Shown piece by piece: positions 17,801 to 26,366 of a DNA stretch of 64,000 nt. The DNA is from an uncultured Lachnospiraceae bacterium (GTDB taxonomy: Bacteria > Bacillota > Clostridia > Lachnospirales > Lachnospiraceae): the NCBI GenBank assembly GCA_910585625.1, contig CAJUFQ010000009.1, positions 34,235 to 98,234 on the forward strand. The letters run 5' to 3'. The stretch's first letter is position 1; the number at the start of each line of letters is the position of its first letter. Made by a program: the position numbers and the translations under genes. A model generated the notes under the pieces. It had not been told where the DNA came from, did not search any database, and was given only the letters and a program-made list of their open reading frames with translations.

Positions 17801-19498
17801 TATCTGCCTGACAGAAATGCCTTTTCCACAAGCTCTGGGGATAAGATTGCCAGTATCAGCTATACCTTAATCCGCAACGCGGCTCTTGTACGGACTACGG
17901 TTACGAATGACAGGACGGGAGAGATTTACTTCCAGTCAGAGGATCGTGAATGCGAGGGAGCCTATTTCGATTCCCAGAAGGGCGAGTGGCGCAACAAAGA
18001 AAATTATGTTTATCTGGACTGGCAAGGCAGGAGCAAAAAGGGAAAGCCTTTGCCCGAGGGAACCAGGGTGCGTTTTACGGTCACGGCATTGCCGGAATAT
18101 TATAAGGATAAGCCGGAGGCGGCTGCAGAAGGTGCAAGATTCAGCATCCCGTTCACGATTGATAACACGAAACCCAGGTTGATTTCCATGGAAGACCAAA
18201 GTCCGGGAAAGATTATTCTCACATTTGCGGATAACCGTTATACAGCGGCAGTCAAAATTTATGGCAGGGATAAAGAGACGCTGCTCGCAGCTTACGGCGT
18301 GAATCAGGAGAAATCCGGGGTCCCAATGAATCTTGCTATCCGCGATCCCCAGCAAGTATTTTATGTAAAGCTGGTGGATTATGCCGGGAATACGGCCTTA
18401 TACCGGGTCAACCGCAGCGCAAACCCGGATACGCCCTATGCGGATGGCGTGGCCCTGGATCAAACGGACATGACATTAATTAAGAATAATTCGAAGCGTC
18501 TGAAAGCCATAGTCAGCCCGGAAAGCGTGTTGGATAATACGGTGTCCTGGAGCAGCATGGACGAACGTATTGCCACAGTGGATTCGAAGGGGAACGTGAC
18601 TGGCGTTGCGCCAGGGACGACTGCCATCGTAGCGGCCACAAAAGCGAAGAACATGGCTGGGGAATCGGAAACGGCTGTCTGCCAGGTTACAGTGGGGGAA
18701 ATAGCGGTCTCCCTCAATGGATTTATGTCTGATAAGGAGGGAGATGCATGGCTGTGCGGCATCCGCACGGCGGGTCTTCCGGATTATGCGAAACTTCGTA
18801 GGATAAAGAAAGGGAGAACTTATCTTGCGGCCACGGCGGTGGAGGATAAAGTTTTTGCTACCGTCGGGGATGAAGAGGGGGCAGATTTGTATCTGATCGA
18901 TCCGGCGGACAACTACCGTAGTTCCTCAAAGGGAAGCCTGGATTTTGCCCCTTCAGACCTGGCATTTAGTCCCAATACCGGGTTCGTGTTTGGTGTGGAA
19001 GGATCTTTGCTGCACAGTTTCGATTGTGAGGACATCTATGATGTGGAGTCGACGATAGACGTGGGCGACGCTACGTCAGGGGACGGACTGGCAGGCATTG
19101 CCTATGCAGGCAGCAGCAAGGAAAAGGATTATGGGCTGGTGGACTGGTTCTGGCTGGTAAGCCAGGGCGGAAAACTTTATGAGCTGGGCTATAGCGTAGA
19201 CCTTGACGACTATGTATATGGGAATATCCTCGAGGAAATAGGCGATACCGGGATTGGCATGGGGAATGCGCAGGCGTTTGACTCTCTTTATTATGAGCCA
19301 GCCAGCGGTTATCTGTTTTGGAGCGCGTATGACGGCGGCCAGGCGGCGAAGTTGTATGCATTAGACTGCCATCGTTCAGAGGCGGACGTAAAACCCACGG
19401 TTTATTATCTGGGATCTTTTCCGGAATGGGAATGGCCTTTTGTATTAATAAACGGCGAGTCTGGCAAGGATGGGTATTCGTTTGAGGCTGGGAGGTGA
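14810..19498 (+). CDS. Large secreted subtilase (S8) with internal dockerin-like module
   Basis: A 1562-residue exported serine protease. Order: signal peptide (1-27), an inhibitor-I9-like propeptide (about 95-190), and the S8 catalytic domain with Asp234 (IIDTGID), His322 (DHGTHVAG) and Ser660 (GTSMAAP). A PA domain is inserted at about 500-600. After the catalytic domain come Fn3-like beta domains. A pair of Ca-binding loops (DLNKDGTVDEAD and DFHEDGVINTAD, about 815-875) has the dockerin pattern. A Big_2 Ig-like domain (about 1215-1300) and a beta-rich C-terminus follow. There is no sortase or transmembrane anchor. GGGAGG precedes ATG 14810; 14795 is the other candidate. It is followed directly by a cohesin-like protein, which suggests surface retention by partner binding (inference). 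Confidence 0.93.
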   Translation: MKMGKRMQRLTALALSLSLAFMMTGSASAGKKLAEAEGIKAVTPADGKRQKAGGQGTGNLQEAGSGSGSLQWEEIKGEAGAGIEARQTPDASGSAMLDSEEVRVFVVLEGESALEGGFSARGISNDARAQSFADQTQARQELVLGDIQRAVGRHPLNVRYQFSLLSNAVSADVQYGDIERIQEVEGVKDVYIVPKYRLQEAAEPSTITAGEMVGSYEAWDGGYTGAGQRIAIIDTGIDLDHPSFDAGAFGYGRKMTQQKSGYKAEAGELLNVQEIAKVFGKLKASSKGAGKSPKNLYKNKKIAFAFNYAGDNLNVDSGSGDHGTHVAGIAAANQYVPAGDGKYRLQRDGVVGIAKDAQLLVMRVFDGSDEAFSDDYMAAVEDALLLGADVVNLSMGTPNPGESEAFSGEEFVNQVFQRLLDSDMVVSVAAGNYGSWAESSSVGHNRIQDVNMNMVGYPGSYANALTVASAVNAGYSDSGFMIGKRKYFYRDAEGNAAVPSMATLDSKGGGTDYEYEFLSSFGEAEDYADIDVRGKVVIISKGIIPYEEKHENAEKAGAAALIICNDDLGFPKLNLSGSKASIPCAMMGWEDSWSLEEKGTLCIFSEPLGNKKAAQGYRMSDFSAWGVPGDLALKPEITAPGENIYSSLYGGEYGCMSGTSMAAPSISGMSALVSEYIQRNGLEKKTGLSRRALTQALLMGTAVPLKEKDKEEYSPRKQGSGLANVRAATTTPAYILVGEKEGNDGKVKAELGDDPGRKGVYEFTFQVCNLTEKNQYYSLESSVLTEGVEDGEWIAESSHKLQPQVTYSSDSQVLMYDLNKDGTVDEADALELLRHVNESVCLERVERNKGKFDFHEDGVINTADVYGFLQELKVPTRDLQEQTLEVEQTAKVSVKVELSQADRKYLDGNFAHGMYVDGFVYLRGAVQLSVPMLAFYGSWTESSMFEPFDYLEFANGGAGGVVYSGGEIANYLNYYMAEADREFCYGSNMYLEGGDRKYLPDRNAFSTSSGDKIASISYTLIRNAALVRTTVTNDRTGEIYFQSEDRECEGAYFDSQKGEWRNKENYVYLDWQGRSKKGKPLPEGTRVRFTVTALPEYYKDKPEAAAEGARFSIPFTIDNTKPRLISMEDQSPGKIILTFADNRYTAAVKIYGRDKETLLAAYGVNQEKSGVPMNLAIRDPQQVFYVKLVDYAGNTALYRVNRSANPDTPYADGVALDQTDMTLIKNNSKRLKAIVSPESVLDNTVSWSSMDERIATVDSKGNVTGVAPGTTAIVAATKAKNMAGESETAVCQVTVGEIAVSLNGFMSDKEGDAWLCGIRTAGLPDYAKLRRIKKGRTYLAATAVEDKVFATVGDEEGADLYLIDPADNYRSSSKGSLDFAPSDLAFSPNTGFVFGVEGSLLHSFDCEDIYDVESTIDVGDATSGDGLAGIAYAGSSKEKDYGLVDWFWLVSQGGKLYELGYSVDLDDYVYGNILEEIGDTGIGMGNAQAFDSLYYEPASGYLFWSAYDGGQAAKLYALDCHRSEADVKPTVYYLGSFPEWEWPFVLINGESGKDGYSFEAGR

Positions 19499-19505
19499 AG
19501 GAATC

Positions 19506-20297
19506 ATGAATAATATTAAGTCTAAATTTAATTGCCAGAAACATGTCTTGGCCCGATGTTGCGTGGTTCTTGTTTTGCTGGCGGCAGTCCTTGGCGGCGT
19601 CCCATGTACCATGGTGGAAGCCGCCAAGGATAATGTGCTGCCGGATCGGGGGGAGAGTGCGGCTGCCGGCGAGGGGGCGGATTCAGGCTCTGGTGCGTCC
19701 GATGGAGAGGGGGCGGGTTCAGGCTCTGGTACGGCAGAGGATGGGCAGGCTGTTGGGAAAGCGTTGGTAACCACGCGTTTTACGGCTCAGGAAAGGACGG
19801 TGACGCTGTCTGTTGATATTGCCAGGGACAGCCAGGCGACCAGCGGCAGGATTAAAATCCATTATCCACAGGAGCTGCTGAGTTTGAGGGAGGTTAAGAG
19901 CGGAAAACTCTGGGATTTGGAAGATACGAATATAGGTCTTTCGGAGGCAGGCCAGGATGTGCTGTCCTATGCCTGGGCGGATACGGAAAAACGTAGTGAG
20001 GAAGGGAATCTCATCACTGTGACCTGGGAAGCGCGCGATGCGGCGAACGGCAAGGAAGTTACCGTGGAGACGGAGGTTGCGGAGATGTACTCAGGGGACC
20101 AGCTGCTTGACGTAGAACCGGACTGGATAATCAATCGTGTGTGGCCGAGTTTTGTTGTTGCAGGGGGGACGGGGCGTTCCGCGAGTGCGGTCCGCACCGG
20201 GGATGAATCTGATGTTGTAGGTCTTTCCCTGCTTGCCATGGGGGCCGTACTGTTGATGGCGCGGTTGCTTCGGCAAAAGTTAAATCATGAATTATAG
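19506..20297 (+). CDS. Membrane- or wall-tethered cohesin-like protein
   Basis: A 263-residue surface protein: signal peptide (about 1-40), a Gly/Ser/Glu-rich spacer with two near-identical ADSGSGASDGEG-type repeats, one beta-sandwich domain (about 90-205) with cohesin-like features (VTLSVDIARDSQATSGRIKI, WEARDAANGKEVTVE), then a tail of the form VRTGDESD, a hydrophobic helix and basic residues. The tail resembles a degenerate xPxTGD sorting signal or a simple membrane anchor. Its ribosome site GGGAGGTGAAGG overlaps the protease stop codon, so the two are co-translated. The cohesin call rests on pattern and on the dockerin-bearing neighbour. Confidence 0.72.
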   Translation: MNNIKSKFNCQKHVLARCCVVLVLLAAVLGGVPCTMVEAAKDNVLPDRGESAAAGEGADSGSGASDGEGAGSGSGTAEDGQAVGKALVTTRFTAQERTVTLSVDIARDSQATSGRIKIHYPQELLSLREVKSGKLWDLEDTNIGLSEAGQDVLSYAWADTEKRSEEGNLITVTWEARDAANGKEVTVETEVAEMYSGDQLLDVEPDWIINRVWPSFVVAGGTGRSASAVRTGDESDVVGLSLLAMGAVLLMARLLRQKLNHEL

Positions 20298-20335
20298 AAA
20301 ATTTAGCTCATAAAGGGGATGAGGGAAAGCCTGTC

Positions 20336-20872
20336 TCACACATGAGGAAGGCTGGAAATTATATATGGAGTTAATTTCTCTTCCCATTCGGCGCAGAGGC
20401 GTTCCAGATTCCAGACGGCGTTTGCCGGGCTGGTGCTTGGCAGCTTGCAGATTTCATTCGCCTTCGGGAAATCGGAAAGCGCAGGGGCAGTATATTTCTG
20501 AAAAAGCTCACAGGCTTTGCTGCCATTTCCGAAAATGGCATGGATGGAAGTTTGGCGCAGCAGCCAAGCGATGTCGGCAGGCACTACGTTGCGGATGCTG
20601 CTGTCAGAAGAACCGATGATTTCACAGCTTTGGATGACGTCCCAGACGGCAATGCCGTGGGACAGGAGAAGGTGTTTTTTCTCCTCCACCGCTGTGGGCG
20701 CCGGTTCTTTTGTTATATGTGAGAGGACTTTCCAGAAACGGTTCTGGGGATGTCCATAATAAAATTGCTGTTCCCGGGATTTGACAGAGGGGAACGTCCC
20801 CAGAATCAGAATTTTGGAATGTTTATCGTACACAGGGGAAAACTCGTGGGTAAGTTGTTGATAATCAGGCAT
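20336..20872 (-). CDS. DNA-deoxyinosine glycosylase (uracil-DNA glycosylase superfamily)
   Basis: A 178-residue base-excision enzyme. The N-terminal motif ILGTFPSVKSREQQFYYGHP and NRFWKVL are those of the hypoxanthine-DNA glycosylase branch, which removes deaminated adenine. A GAAAGGAG ribosome site lies before the start on the minus strand. It converges with the cohesin-like gene and is divergent from the EAL gene; no partner repair gene is adjacent. Confidence 0.88.
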   Translation of the reverse strand: MPDYQQLTHEFSPVYDKHSKILILGTFPSVKSREQQFYYGHPQNRFWKVLSHITKEPAPTAVEEKKHLLLSHGIAVWDVIQSCEIIGSSDSSIRNVVPADIAWLLRQTSIHAIFGNGSKACELFQKYTAPALSDFPKANEICKLPSTSPANAVWNLERLCAEWEEKLTPYIISSLPHV

Positions 20873-20994
20873 GATGAAGTCTCCTTTCTCAGAAATGAAT
20901 GTTTCTGTATCTGATTATAGTGTAGGTATAAGTAAAATTCCATAGAAAATCTCTTTTTTTCTGTGTTTTTATATGAATAACGCACAAAACAAGC

Positions 20995-21023
20995 TTGTAA
21001 GGCGCTAGGTTTTGCGGTATAAT
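20995..21023 (+). promoter_or_regulatory. Promoter of the EAL-domain gene
   Basis: TTGTAA (20995-21000), 17 bases, TATAAT (21018-21023). It lies about 75 bases upstream of the start codon chosen for the phosphodiesterase, in the gap that separates it from the divergent glycosylase gene. Confidence 0.75.
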
Positions 21024-21098
21024 CAAAACAAGAACCTTTTATTATAGTAGTGATTGTGCGGGTGGCGTAAGCGTATGCCGTCAATGAAGGGGAAAATT

Positions 21099-22994
21099 AT
21101 GCATATACAAATGCAATGCTGTGGAATTATTCTGATGATGGTTCTGTTATTTTTTTACACAAGGCAAAAAAGGATATCGCTGAACACGGAACGGGCTTTT
21201 CTGCGAGCGTTCTGCCTGAATCTGTTCTGCATTATCCTGGATATTGCTTCTATTATTGTAATTTACCAGCGGGAACGGCTTCCCGGATGGGTTGTGGATT
21301 TTGTCTGCAAAAGCTATCTTGTGACTCTCGTGGGCGTTGCGCTCTGCAGCCTTCTGTATATCTGCGTGGATATCTATGTCAGGAAAGAGGATTATAGGAA
21401 GGCTGTACGCAGATACGAACTCATAACTTTGGGGGATGCCGTACTTGTCTATATGCTGCCGATTTATTATCAGTTTGATGAGGATGGGACTACGTTCCTT
21501 GTCACTTATGGGCCAAGCAACCTGGTAGCGTTTTGGGTTGCCATCGCGTTTCTTGTTGCAAATTTCTTTCTGATGAAGAAAGAAAAGAATAAGATTAACC
21601 CTAGGCGGCGGGAAGCAGTGCTGACGTGGATGGTTGTCTGGGTCAGCGCGGCAATGCTGCAGTACTGTTATAACAGGATTCTTGTATTGGGCTTTGCCTG
21701 TTCCATAGGCATGGCCGTGCTTTACCTCAAGTTGGAAAACCCGGAGACCAACCTGGACAGGCAGTCCGGGATGTTCAACCATGGGGCCTTAGTGCAGTAT
21801 GTCAGGCAGCTGTATAGCGAGGGCGCGGAATTTTCCGTGCTGGCGGTGATTTTTGAGCGGTCTTTCCGCAGGAATATGACGCGGGGGCAGCTGGAAGCAA
21901 TGAAAATGGAAATCGTAGAGTATCTTCTGACGATTCAGGATGTATTTATTTTTAAAAATGCGGAAGACGAAGTCCTTCTGGTATTCAGAGACGCCGTGAG
22001 GGCAGAGGAAGAGACGCGTTCCTTGCTTTCACGTTTTGACGAAGGATGGGGAGAAGACAGGAGGTTTTATATCCGCCCGTATTGGATCAGCATCCCAGAC
22101 GCCAACGTGATTAGCAATGTGGAAGATATGCTTTATTTAATCAGGGATATCAGGCAGGACAGCAGGGACTTTTCCGATGATTCTTTCTTTCATGTGGACA
22201 GACAGAAGGCCGAAGAGATGTACCGCAAAAAACGTACCGAACAGCTGCTTTTAGAGGCCATGGAGAAAGATTGGGTGGAAGTGTTTTATCAGCCGATTTA
22301 TTCGACGAAGGAGCATCGTTTTACCTCTGCAGAGGCATTGGTGCGGATTCGGGACGAGGAGGGGAACATTGTACCCCCAGGGGCGTTCATTGAAGTTGCA
22401 GAGCAGAACGGCATGATTTTAAAGCTGGGCGAGATGGTTTTTGAGAAGGTCTGCCGTTTCGTGAAGCTAAATAACATCAGGCAGTATGGGCTGCATTATA
22501 TTGAAATCAATCTGTCGGTCGTGCAATGCTCTTATGAGCAGCTGGCGGAAGATTATATCAGTATTATGGAGCGGTATGATATCCCCTCGGAGTTCATCAA
22601 TCTGGAAATTACGGAGTCAGCGTCCATGGAAGAGAAGCGGATTTTGCTCAACAATATGAAGAGCCTGATGGATTATGGGGTCAAGTTTTCTTTGGATGAC
22701 TTCGGCACAGGGCAGTCTAACTTGAATTATATTGTGGATATGCCGGTAAATATCGTTAAGTTTGACCGCGATATGATTAATGCTTATTTTGAGAACGGAA
22801 AGGCCAAATATGTCATGGATGCGGCCATGCACATGGTTCATGGGATGAATCTGGAGATTGTCTCCGAAGGGATAGAAACGAAGGAGCAGTATGAGACGAT
22901 GGAAGAGCTGGGAATCAGTTACATCCAGGGCTATTATTTTTCCAAGCCATTGTCGGAACCGCAGTTTCTGGAATTCATTTCCGGCAGCTGTTAA
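21099..22994 (+). CDS. Membrane c-di-GMP phosphodiesterase (degenerate GGDEF plus EAL)
   Basis: A 631-residue protein with about six N-terminal transmembrane helices (residues 5-225), a poorly conserved GGDEF-like domain without the GGDEF signature (about 235-375), and a C-terminal EAL domain (about 390-628). EAL hallmarks are intact: AEALVR, EINLSVVQC, LEITES, the DDFGTG loop, VKFDRDM, SEGIE and the final QGYYFSKPL. It should therefore hydrolyse c-di-GMP, with the membrane part as sensor. ATG 21099 follows AAGGGGA; an upstream TTG is possible. It fits the HD-GYP gene at 29.6 kb as part of c-di-GMP control. Confidence 0.93.
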   Translation: MHIQMQCCGIILMMVLLFFYTRQKRISLNTERAFLRAFCLNLFCIILDIASIIVIYQRERLPGWVVDFVCKSYLVTLVGVALCSLLYICVDIYVRKEDYRKAVRRYELITLGDAVLVYMLPIYYQFDEDGTTFLVTYGPSNLVAFWVAIAFLVANFFLMKKEKNKINPRRREAVLTWMVVWVSAAMLQYCYNRILVLGFACSIGMAVLYLKLENPETNLDRQSGMFNHGALVQYVRQLYSEGAEFSVLAVIFERSFRRNMTRGQLEAMKMEIVEYLLTIQDVFIFKNAEDEVLLVFRDAVRAEEETRSLLSRFDEGWGEDRRFYIRPYWISIPDANVISNVEDMLYLIRDIRQDSRDFSDDSFFHVDRQKAEEMYRKKRTEQLLLEAMEKDWVEVFYQPIYSTKEHRFTSAEALVRIRDEEGNIVPPGAFIEVAEQNGMILKLGEMVFEKVCRFVKLNNIRQYGLHYIEINLSVVQCSYEQLAEDYISIMERYDIPSEFINLEITESASMEEKRILLNNMKSLMDYGVKFSLDDFGTGQSNLNYIVDMPVNIVKFDRDMINAYFENGKAKYVMDAAMHMVHGMNLEIVSEGIETKEQYETMEELGISYIQGYYFSKPLSEPQFLEFISGSC

Positions 22995-23045
22995 CCGGCT
23001 TCAGTCTGCTGGATGTAATTAGGCAATAGAGATGCGTGAAAGGAG

Positions 23046-23073
23046 TTAATTTTTTCATCGAAATATCCGATAT
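23046..23073 (+). promoter_or_regulatory. Sigma-D (FliA)-type promoter before the coiled-coil gene
   Basis: TTAA (23046-23049), 16 bases, TCCGATAT (23066-23073), close to the TAAA and GCCGATAT flagellar consensus. An overlapping TATAAT (23071-23076) could also serve sigma-A, so the call is tentative. It lies 66 bases before the start at 23139. Confidence 0.5.
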
Positions 23074-23138
23074 AATAAGTTAAAGATACTTTCAATATTC
23101 GTGCAGTACAAATCAGAGAAAGAAAGGGGGGCAAAGTT

Positions 23139-23939
23139 ATGATGCAAGTAAGTAATGCAAGTTCAGCTGGGAATGCTGTGCAGTCAGTAAAAGAGCAGAT
23201 GAATGCCGCGCCGGACACTGCCAGCAAAGAGATTCAGGGCAGAATCATGGATGCCCAGAAGCGCAGGCAGGATCTTTCTTCCGATACGAATATGACTGCG
23301 CAGGAAAAAGAGAGCAAACGGCAGAAAATCCAGCAGGAAATCAGCGATTTGAAGCGGGAGCTGCGGCAGCGTCAGGCAGAGGAAAAGAAGAAGCAGCAGG
23401 AAGAGCGAAAGGCGGAGCAAGTTAAGGAAGAGCAGAAGAAACATGCGTACCGTGAAAACATAAAGGAACAGCAGGCTTCCAAGCAGGCACAGGAAACTGA
23501 CGGACGGCAGCGGGAAGATATAGCCAGCCCGGACAGCAGCCGGCAGGCAGACGCCGAAGGGCAGGAAGCCCTGGTGGGCGTAATGCACAACAGCATGTCC
23601 AAGGACGCGGCGTTTGCGCAGATGCAGATAGTGAGAAATGTTGCCGCGCAGGCAGAAGGGACAGTCAGGATCCGGGAAGCGGAAATCACCCAGGATGCAG
23701 CCAGAGGTGTTGATGTGGAAGCGCGCAGGCAAGAGCATATGGAAGGCATTGAGAAGGATGCCCGCCGCATGGAACGGATGCATGCTTTCATGTTTGAAGG
23801 CACAAGCCGGACAGCGGATGCAGCCGAAGGGGCAGTCAAACAAGTCTCCGGCAGTTCCAGGGGAAAAGGTTTATACAATAACATCGGAATGATGTTTAAG
23901 ACGAATTTCCAGTCCGTGCAGATGGACATGAGACAGTAA
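23139..23939 (+). CDS. Coiled-coil protein of unknown function (possible motility-regulon member)
   Basis: A 266-residue hydrophilic protein without a signal peptide or membrane helix. Residues about 45-125 form a strongly charged Lys/Glu/Gln-rich coiled coil; the N-terminus is Ser/Ala-rich and resembles FlxA-type proteins. The C-terminus ends in a conserved-looking NIGMMFKTNFQSVQ. AGAAAGGGGG precedes the ATG at 23139 (the next codon is also ATG). A sigma-D-like promoter lies upstream. The same type of promoter precedes 30937, so both may belong to a late-flagellar regulon. The function is not recognised. Confidence 0.75.
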   Translation: MMQVSNASSAGNAVQSVKEQMNAAPDTASKEIQGRIMDAQKRRQDLSSDTNMTAQEKESKRQKIQQEISDLKRELRQRQAEEKKKQQEERKAEQVKEEQKKHAYRENIKEQQASKQAQETDGRQREDIASPDSSRQADAEGQEALVGVMHNSMSKDAAFAQMQIVRNVAAQAEGTVRIREAEITQDAARGVDVEARRQEHMEGIEKDARRMERMHAFMFEGTSRTADAAEGAVKQVSGSSRGKGLYNNIGMMFKTNFQSVQMDMRQ

Positions 23940-23969
23940 ACAGGTGGTCGGGTTGCCGGCCACCTGTTT
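23938..23969 (+). terminator. Hairpin terminator overlapping the stop codon
   Basis: AAACAGGTGG (23938-23947) pairs with CCACCTGTTT (23960-23969). The T tract is short. It ends the coiled-coil gene just before repeat copy R2. Confidence 0.65.
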
Positions 23970-23971
23970 CG

Positions 23972-24053
23972 CCTTATAGGAGAGATCGCGTCACACCAAA
24001 GCGTGAAAGTGTCTTCCCCATAAGACAAAAAATACTATGCGCACTCGTGCGAA
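23972..24053 (+). repeat. Dispersed hairpin repeat, single unit (copy R2)
   Basis: CTTATAGGAGAGA pairs with TCTTCCCCATAAG around an inner hairpin, followed by GCGCACTCGTGCG. It starts three bases after a terminator and ends against the AAAGGAGG ribosome site of the alpha-galactosidase gene. Confidence 0.85.
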
Positions 24054-24063
24054 AGGAGGATAT

Positions 24064-26286
24064 ATGAAAATTGTCTATCACGAAAAGCAAAAGGTGTTCC
24101 ATCTGTGGAATGAAAGCATCAGCTATGTCATGATGGCGCTGCCGAACGGCCAGCTAGGGCAGCTCTATTTCGGGAAGAAGATACATGACAGGGAAGGGCT
24201 GTCAGATTTGCTTGAGCTATGTGTCCGCCCCATGGCCTCCTGTTCTTTTCCGGGAGACCGGTCATTTTCCCTGGAGCATATCAGGCAGGAACTGCCGTGC
24301 TTTGGCACTGGGGATTACCGAAGCCCGGCTGTGGAAATATGCCAGCCAAACGGCAGCAGGATTTCTGATTTCCAGTACCAGTCCCACAGTATAGTTTCTG
24401 GGAAGCCGCAGCTTACGGGGCTTCCGGCAACTTATGCGGAGGATGGGTCAGAAGCCGCTACATTGCTGATTGATTTGAAGGATCCGGTGACTGCAATCCG
24501 TGTGCAGATGTCTTACACAGTCTTTGCAGAAGGCGGCATCCTTGCGAAAAGCGTGCGTTACTTGAATGAAGGGACAGAGGCCGTGCAGCTTACGCGTGCC
24601 ATGAGTCTTTGCCTGGATCTGCCAGACTGCGGGTATGAGTGGCTGCAGCTCTCGGGGGCATGGGCGCGGGAACGCCATGTCAAGACGCGGAAATTGGCAA
24701 TGGGCATACAGTCCATAGGCAGCTTGCGGGGTAACTCTTCCCATCAGCACAATCCGTTTCTGGTATTGAAGCGTCCTTGCGCTACGGAACGCCAGGGGGA
24801 AGCTATCGGCTTTAGTTTCATCTATAGCGGGAATTTCCTGATGCAGGCGGAGGTGGACGCTCACGACACGACGCGGGTTTTGGTGGGGATACACCCGGAC
24901 GCCTTTTCCTGGAAATTGGAGCCGGGAGAAATTTTTCAGACGCCGGAGGCTGTGATGGTGTATACAGATCGAGGGCTGAACGGCATGAGCCAGACATTCC
25001 ACCGCTTGTTCCGGAAACGCCTTGCACGGGGGCAGTGGAGAGATCGGCCGCGCCCTATCCTGATAAACAACTGGGAGGCTACCTATTTTGACTTTACAGA
25101 AGAGAAATTGGTGCAGATTGCAAAGAAGGCTAAAGAATGCGGCGTGGAATTGTTCGTGCTGGACGACGGCTGGTTCGGGGCGCGGGACAGTGACCGTGCC
25201 GGACTGGGAGACTGGGTGGCAAATCAGGCTCGCCTTCCCCGGGGGATTACAGGCATTGCCGAGCTGATTGAGGGGCTGGGAATGAAGTTCGGGCTTTGGT
25301 TTGAGCCGGAGATGGTGAACGAGGATTCCGAGCTGTACCGCCAGCGCCCGGACTGGGCGATTGCGACGCCGCAGAGAGTGAAATCTCATGGCAGATACCA
25401 GTATGTGCTGGATTTTTCCAGGAAGGAAGTCGTGGACTGCATTTATGAGATGATGGCAAAAATTTTAAGGGAGGCCAAAGTCTCTTATGTCAAATGGGAT
25501 ATGAACCGCAGTATCACGGAATATTACAGCATAGGACTGCCGCCGGAACGTCAGGGCGAGGCGTACCACCGCTATATCCTGGGTGTGTACGAGTTGTACG
25601 AGAGGCTGACAGAAGAGTTTCCGGAGGTATTGTTTGAATCTTGCGCCAGCGGGGGAGGCCGCTTTGATGCGGGAATGCTCTATTATGCGCCTCAGGGCTG
25701 GGTGAGCGATGATACAGATGCTGCGGAGCGCATGAAAATCCAGTATGGGACTTCTATGTGCTATCCTATCAGCAGCATGGGTTCTCATGTATCGATGACG
25801 CCTAACCACCAGCTGTTCCGCGATACACCCTTGCATACCAGGGCTAACGTGGCATATTTTGGCACTTTTGGCTATGAGCTGGATCTGAACCGGCTGACGG
25901 AGGACGAGATACAAGAGGTGAAAGGGCAGGTAGCGTTCATGAAGGAGTATCGGAAGCTGCTGCAGTTCGGTACGTTTTACCGCCTGCAAAGCCCCTTTGA
26001 AGGAAACGAAATGTCATGGATGGCTGTCAGTGAGGACAGGAAGACCGCAATCGTCGGCTGGTACCGAACGCTGAACGTGGTCAATGGATATTATAGACGG
26101 CTGCGCCTGGAAGGGCTGGACCCCGATTGCCGCTACCGGGAAAGCAGGAGCGGCTCCGTCTGTTACGGTGACGAGCTGATGAACCTGGGGCTTTGCATTA
26201 CAGATGTGACTGCAGGGGAAGTGACCGCAGGGCAGGAACCCTGCACAGATTTTGAGTCGAGGATTTATGTGCTGGAAGCAGAGTAA
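24064..26286 (+). CDS. Alpha-galactosidase, GH36
   Basis: A 740-residue cytoplasmic enzyme releasing alpha-1,6-galactose from raffinose-type oligosaccharides. An N-terminal beta-supersandwich is followed by the (beta/alpha)8 barrel. Catalytic residues are Asp479 (nucleophile, KWDMNR) and Asp549 (acid/base, SDDTDA), at positions very close to those of well-studied GH36 enzymes. WFGARDSDRAGLGDW and ESCASGGGR are also typical. No signal peptide is seen. An exact AAAGGAGG precedes ATG 24064. It is a single gene with no transporter beside it; its 5' leader contains repeat R2. Confidence 0.96.
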   Translation: MKIVYHEKQKVFHLWNESISYVMMALPNGQLGQLYFGKKIHDREGLSDLLELCVRPMASCSFPGDRSFSLEHIRQELPCFGTGDYRSPAVEICQPNGSRISDFQYQSHSIVSGKPQLTGLPATYAEDGSEAATLLIDLKDPVTAIRVQMSYTVFAEGGILAKSVRYLNEGTEAVQLTRAMSLCLDLPDCGYEWLQLSGAWARERHVKTRKLAMGIQSIGSLRGNSSHQHNPFLVLKRPCATERQGEAIGFSFIYSGNFLMQAEVDAHDTTRVLVGIHPDAFSWKLEPGEIFQTPEAVMVYTDRGLNGMSQTFHRLFRKRLARGQWRDRPRPILINNWEATYFDFTEEKLVQIAKKAKECGVELFVLDDGWFGARDSDRAGLGDWVANQARLPRGITGIAELIEGLGMKFGLWFEPEMVNEDSELYRQRPDWAIATPQRVKSHGRYQYVLDFSRKEVVDCIYEMMAKILREAKVSYVKWDMNRSITEYYSIGLPPERQGEAYHRYILGVYELYERLTEEFPEVLFESCASGGGRFDAGMLYYAPQGWVSDDTDAAERMKIQYGTSMCYPISSMGSHVSMTPNHQLFRDTPLHTRANVAYFGTFGYELDLNRLTEDEIQEVKGQVAFMKEYRKLLQFGTFYRLQSPFEGNEMSWMAVSEDRKTAIVGWYRTLNVVNGYYRRLRLEGLDPDCRYRESRSGSVCYGDELMNLGLCITDVTAGEVTAGQEPCTDFESRIYVLEAE

Positions 26287-26366
26287 AATGAAAACGGGGA
26301 GCTTCAAATGAATTTCTGGCTTGCAAATAGCCTCAAAGCATTTTATAATGTGAAATCATAAGAGAA

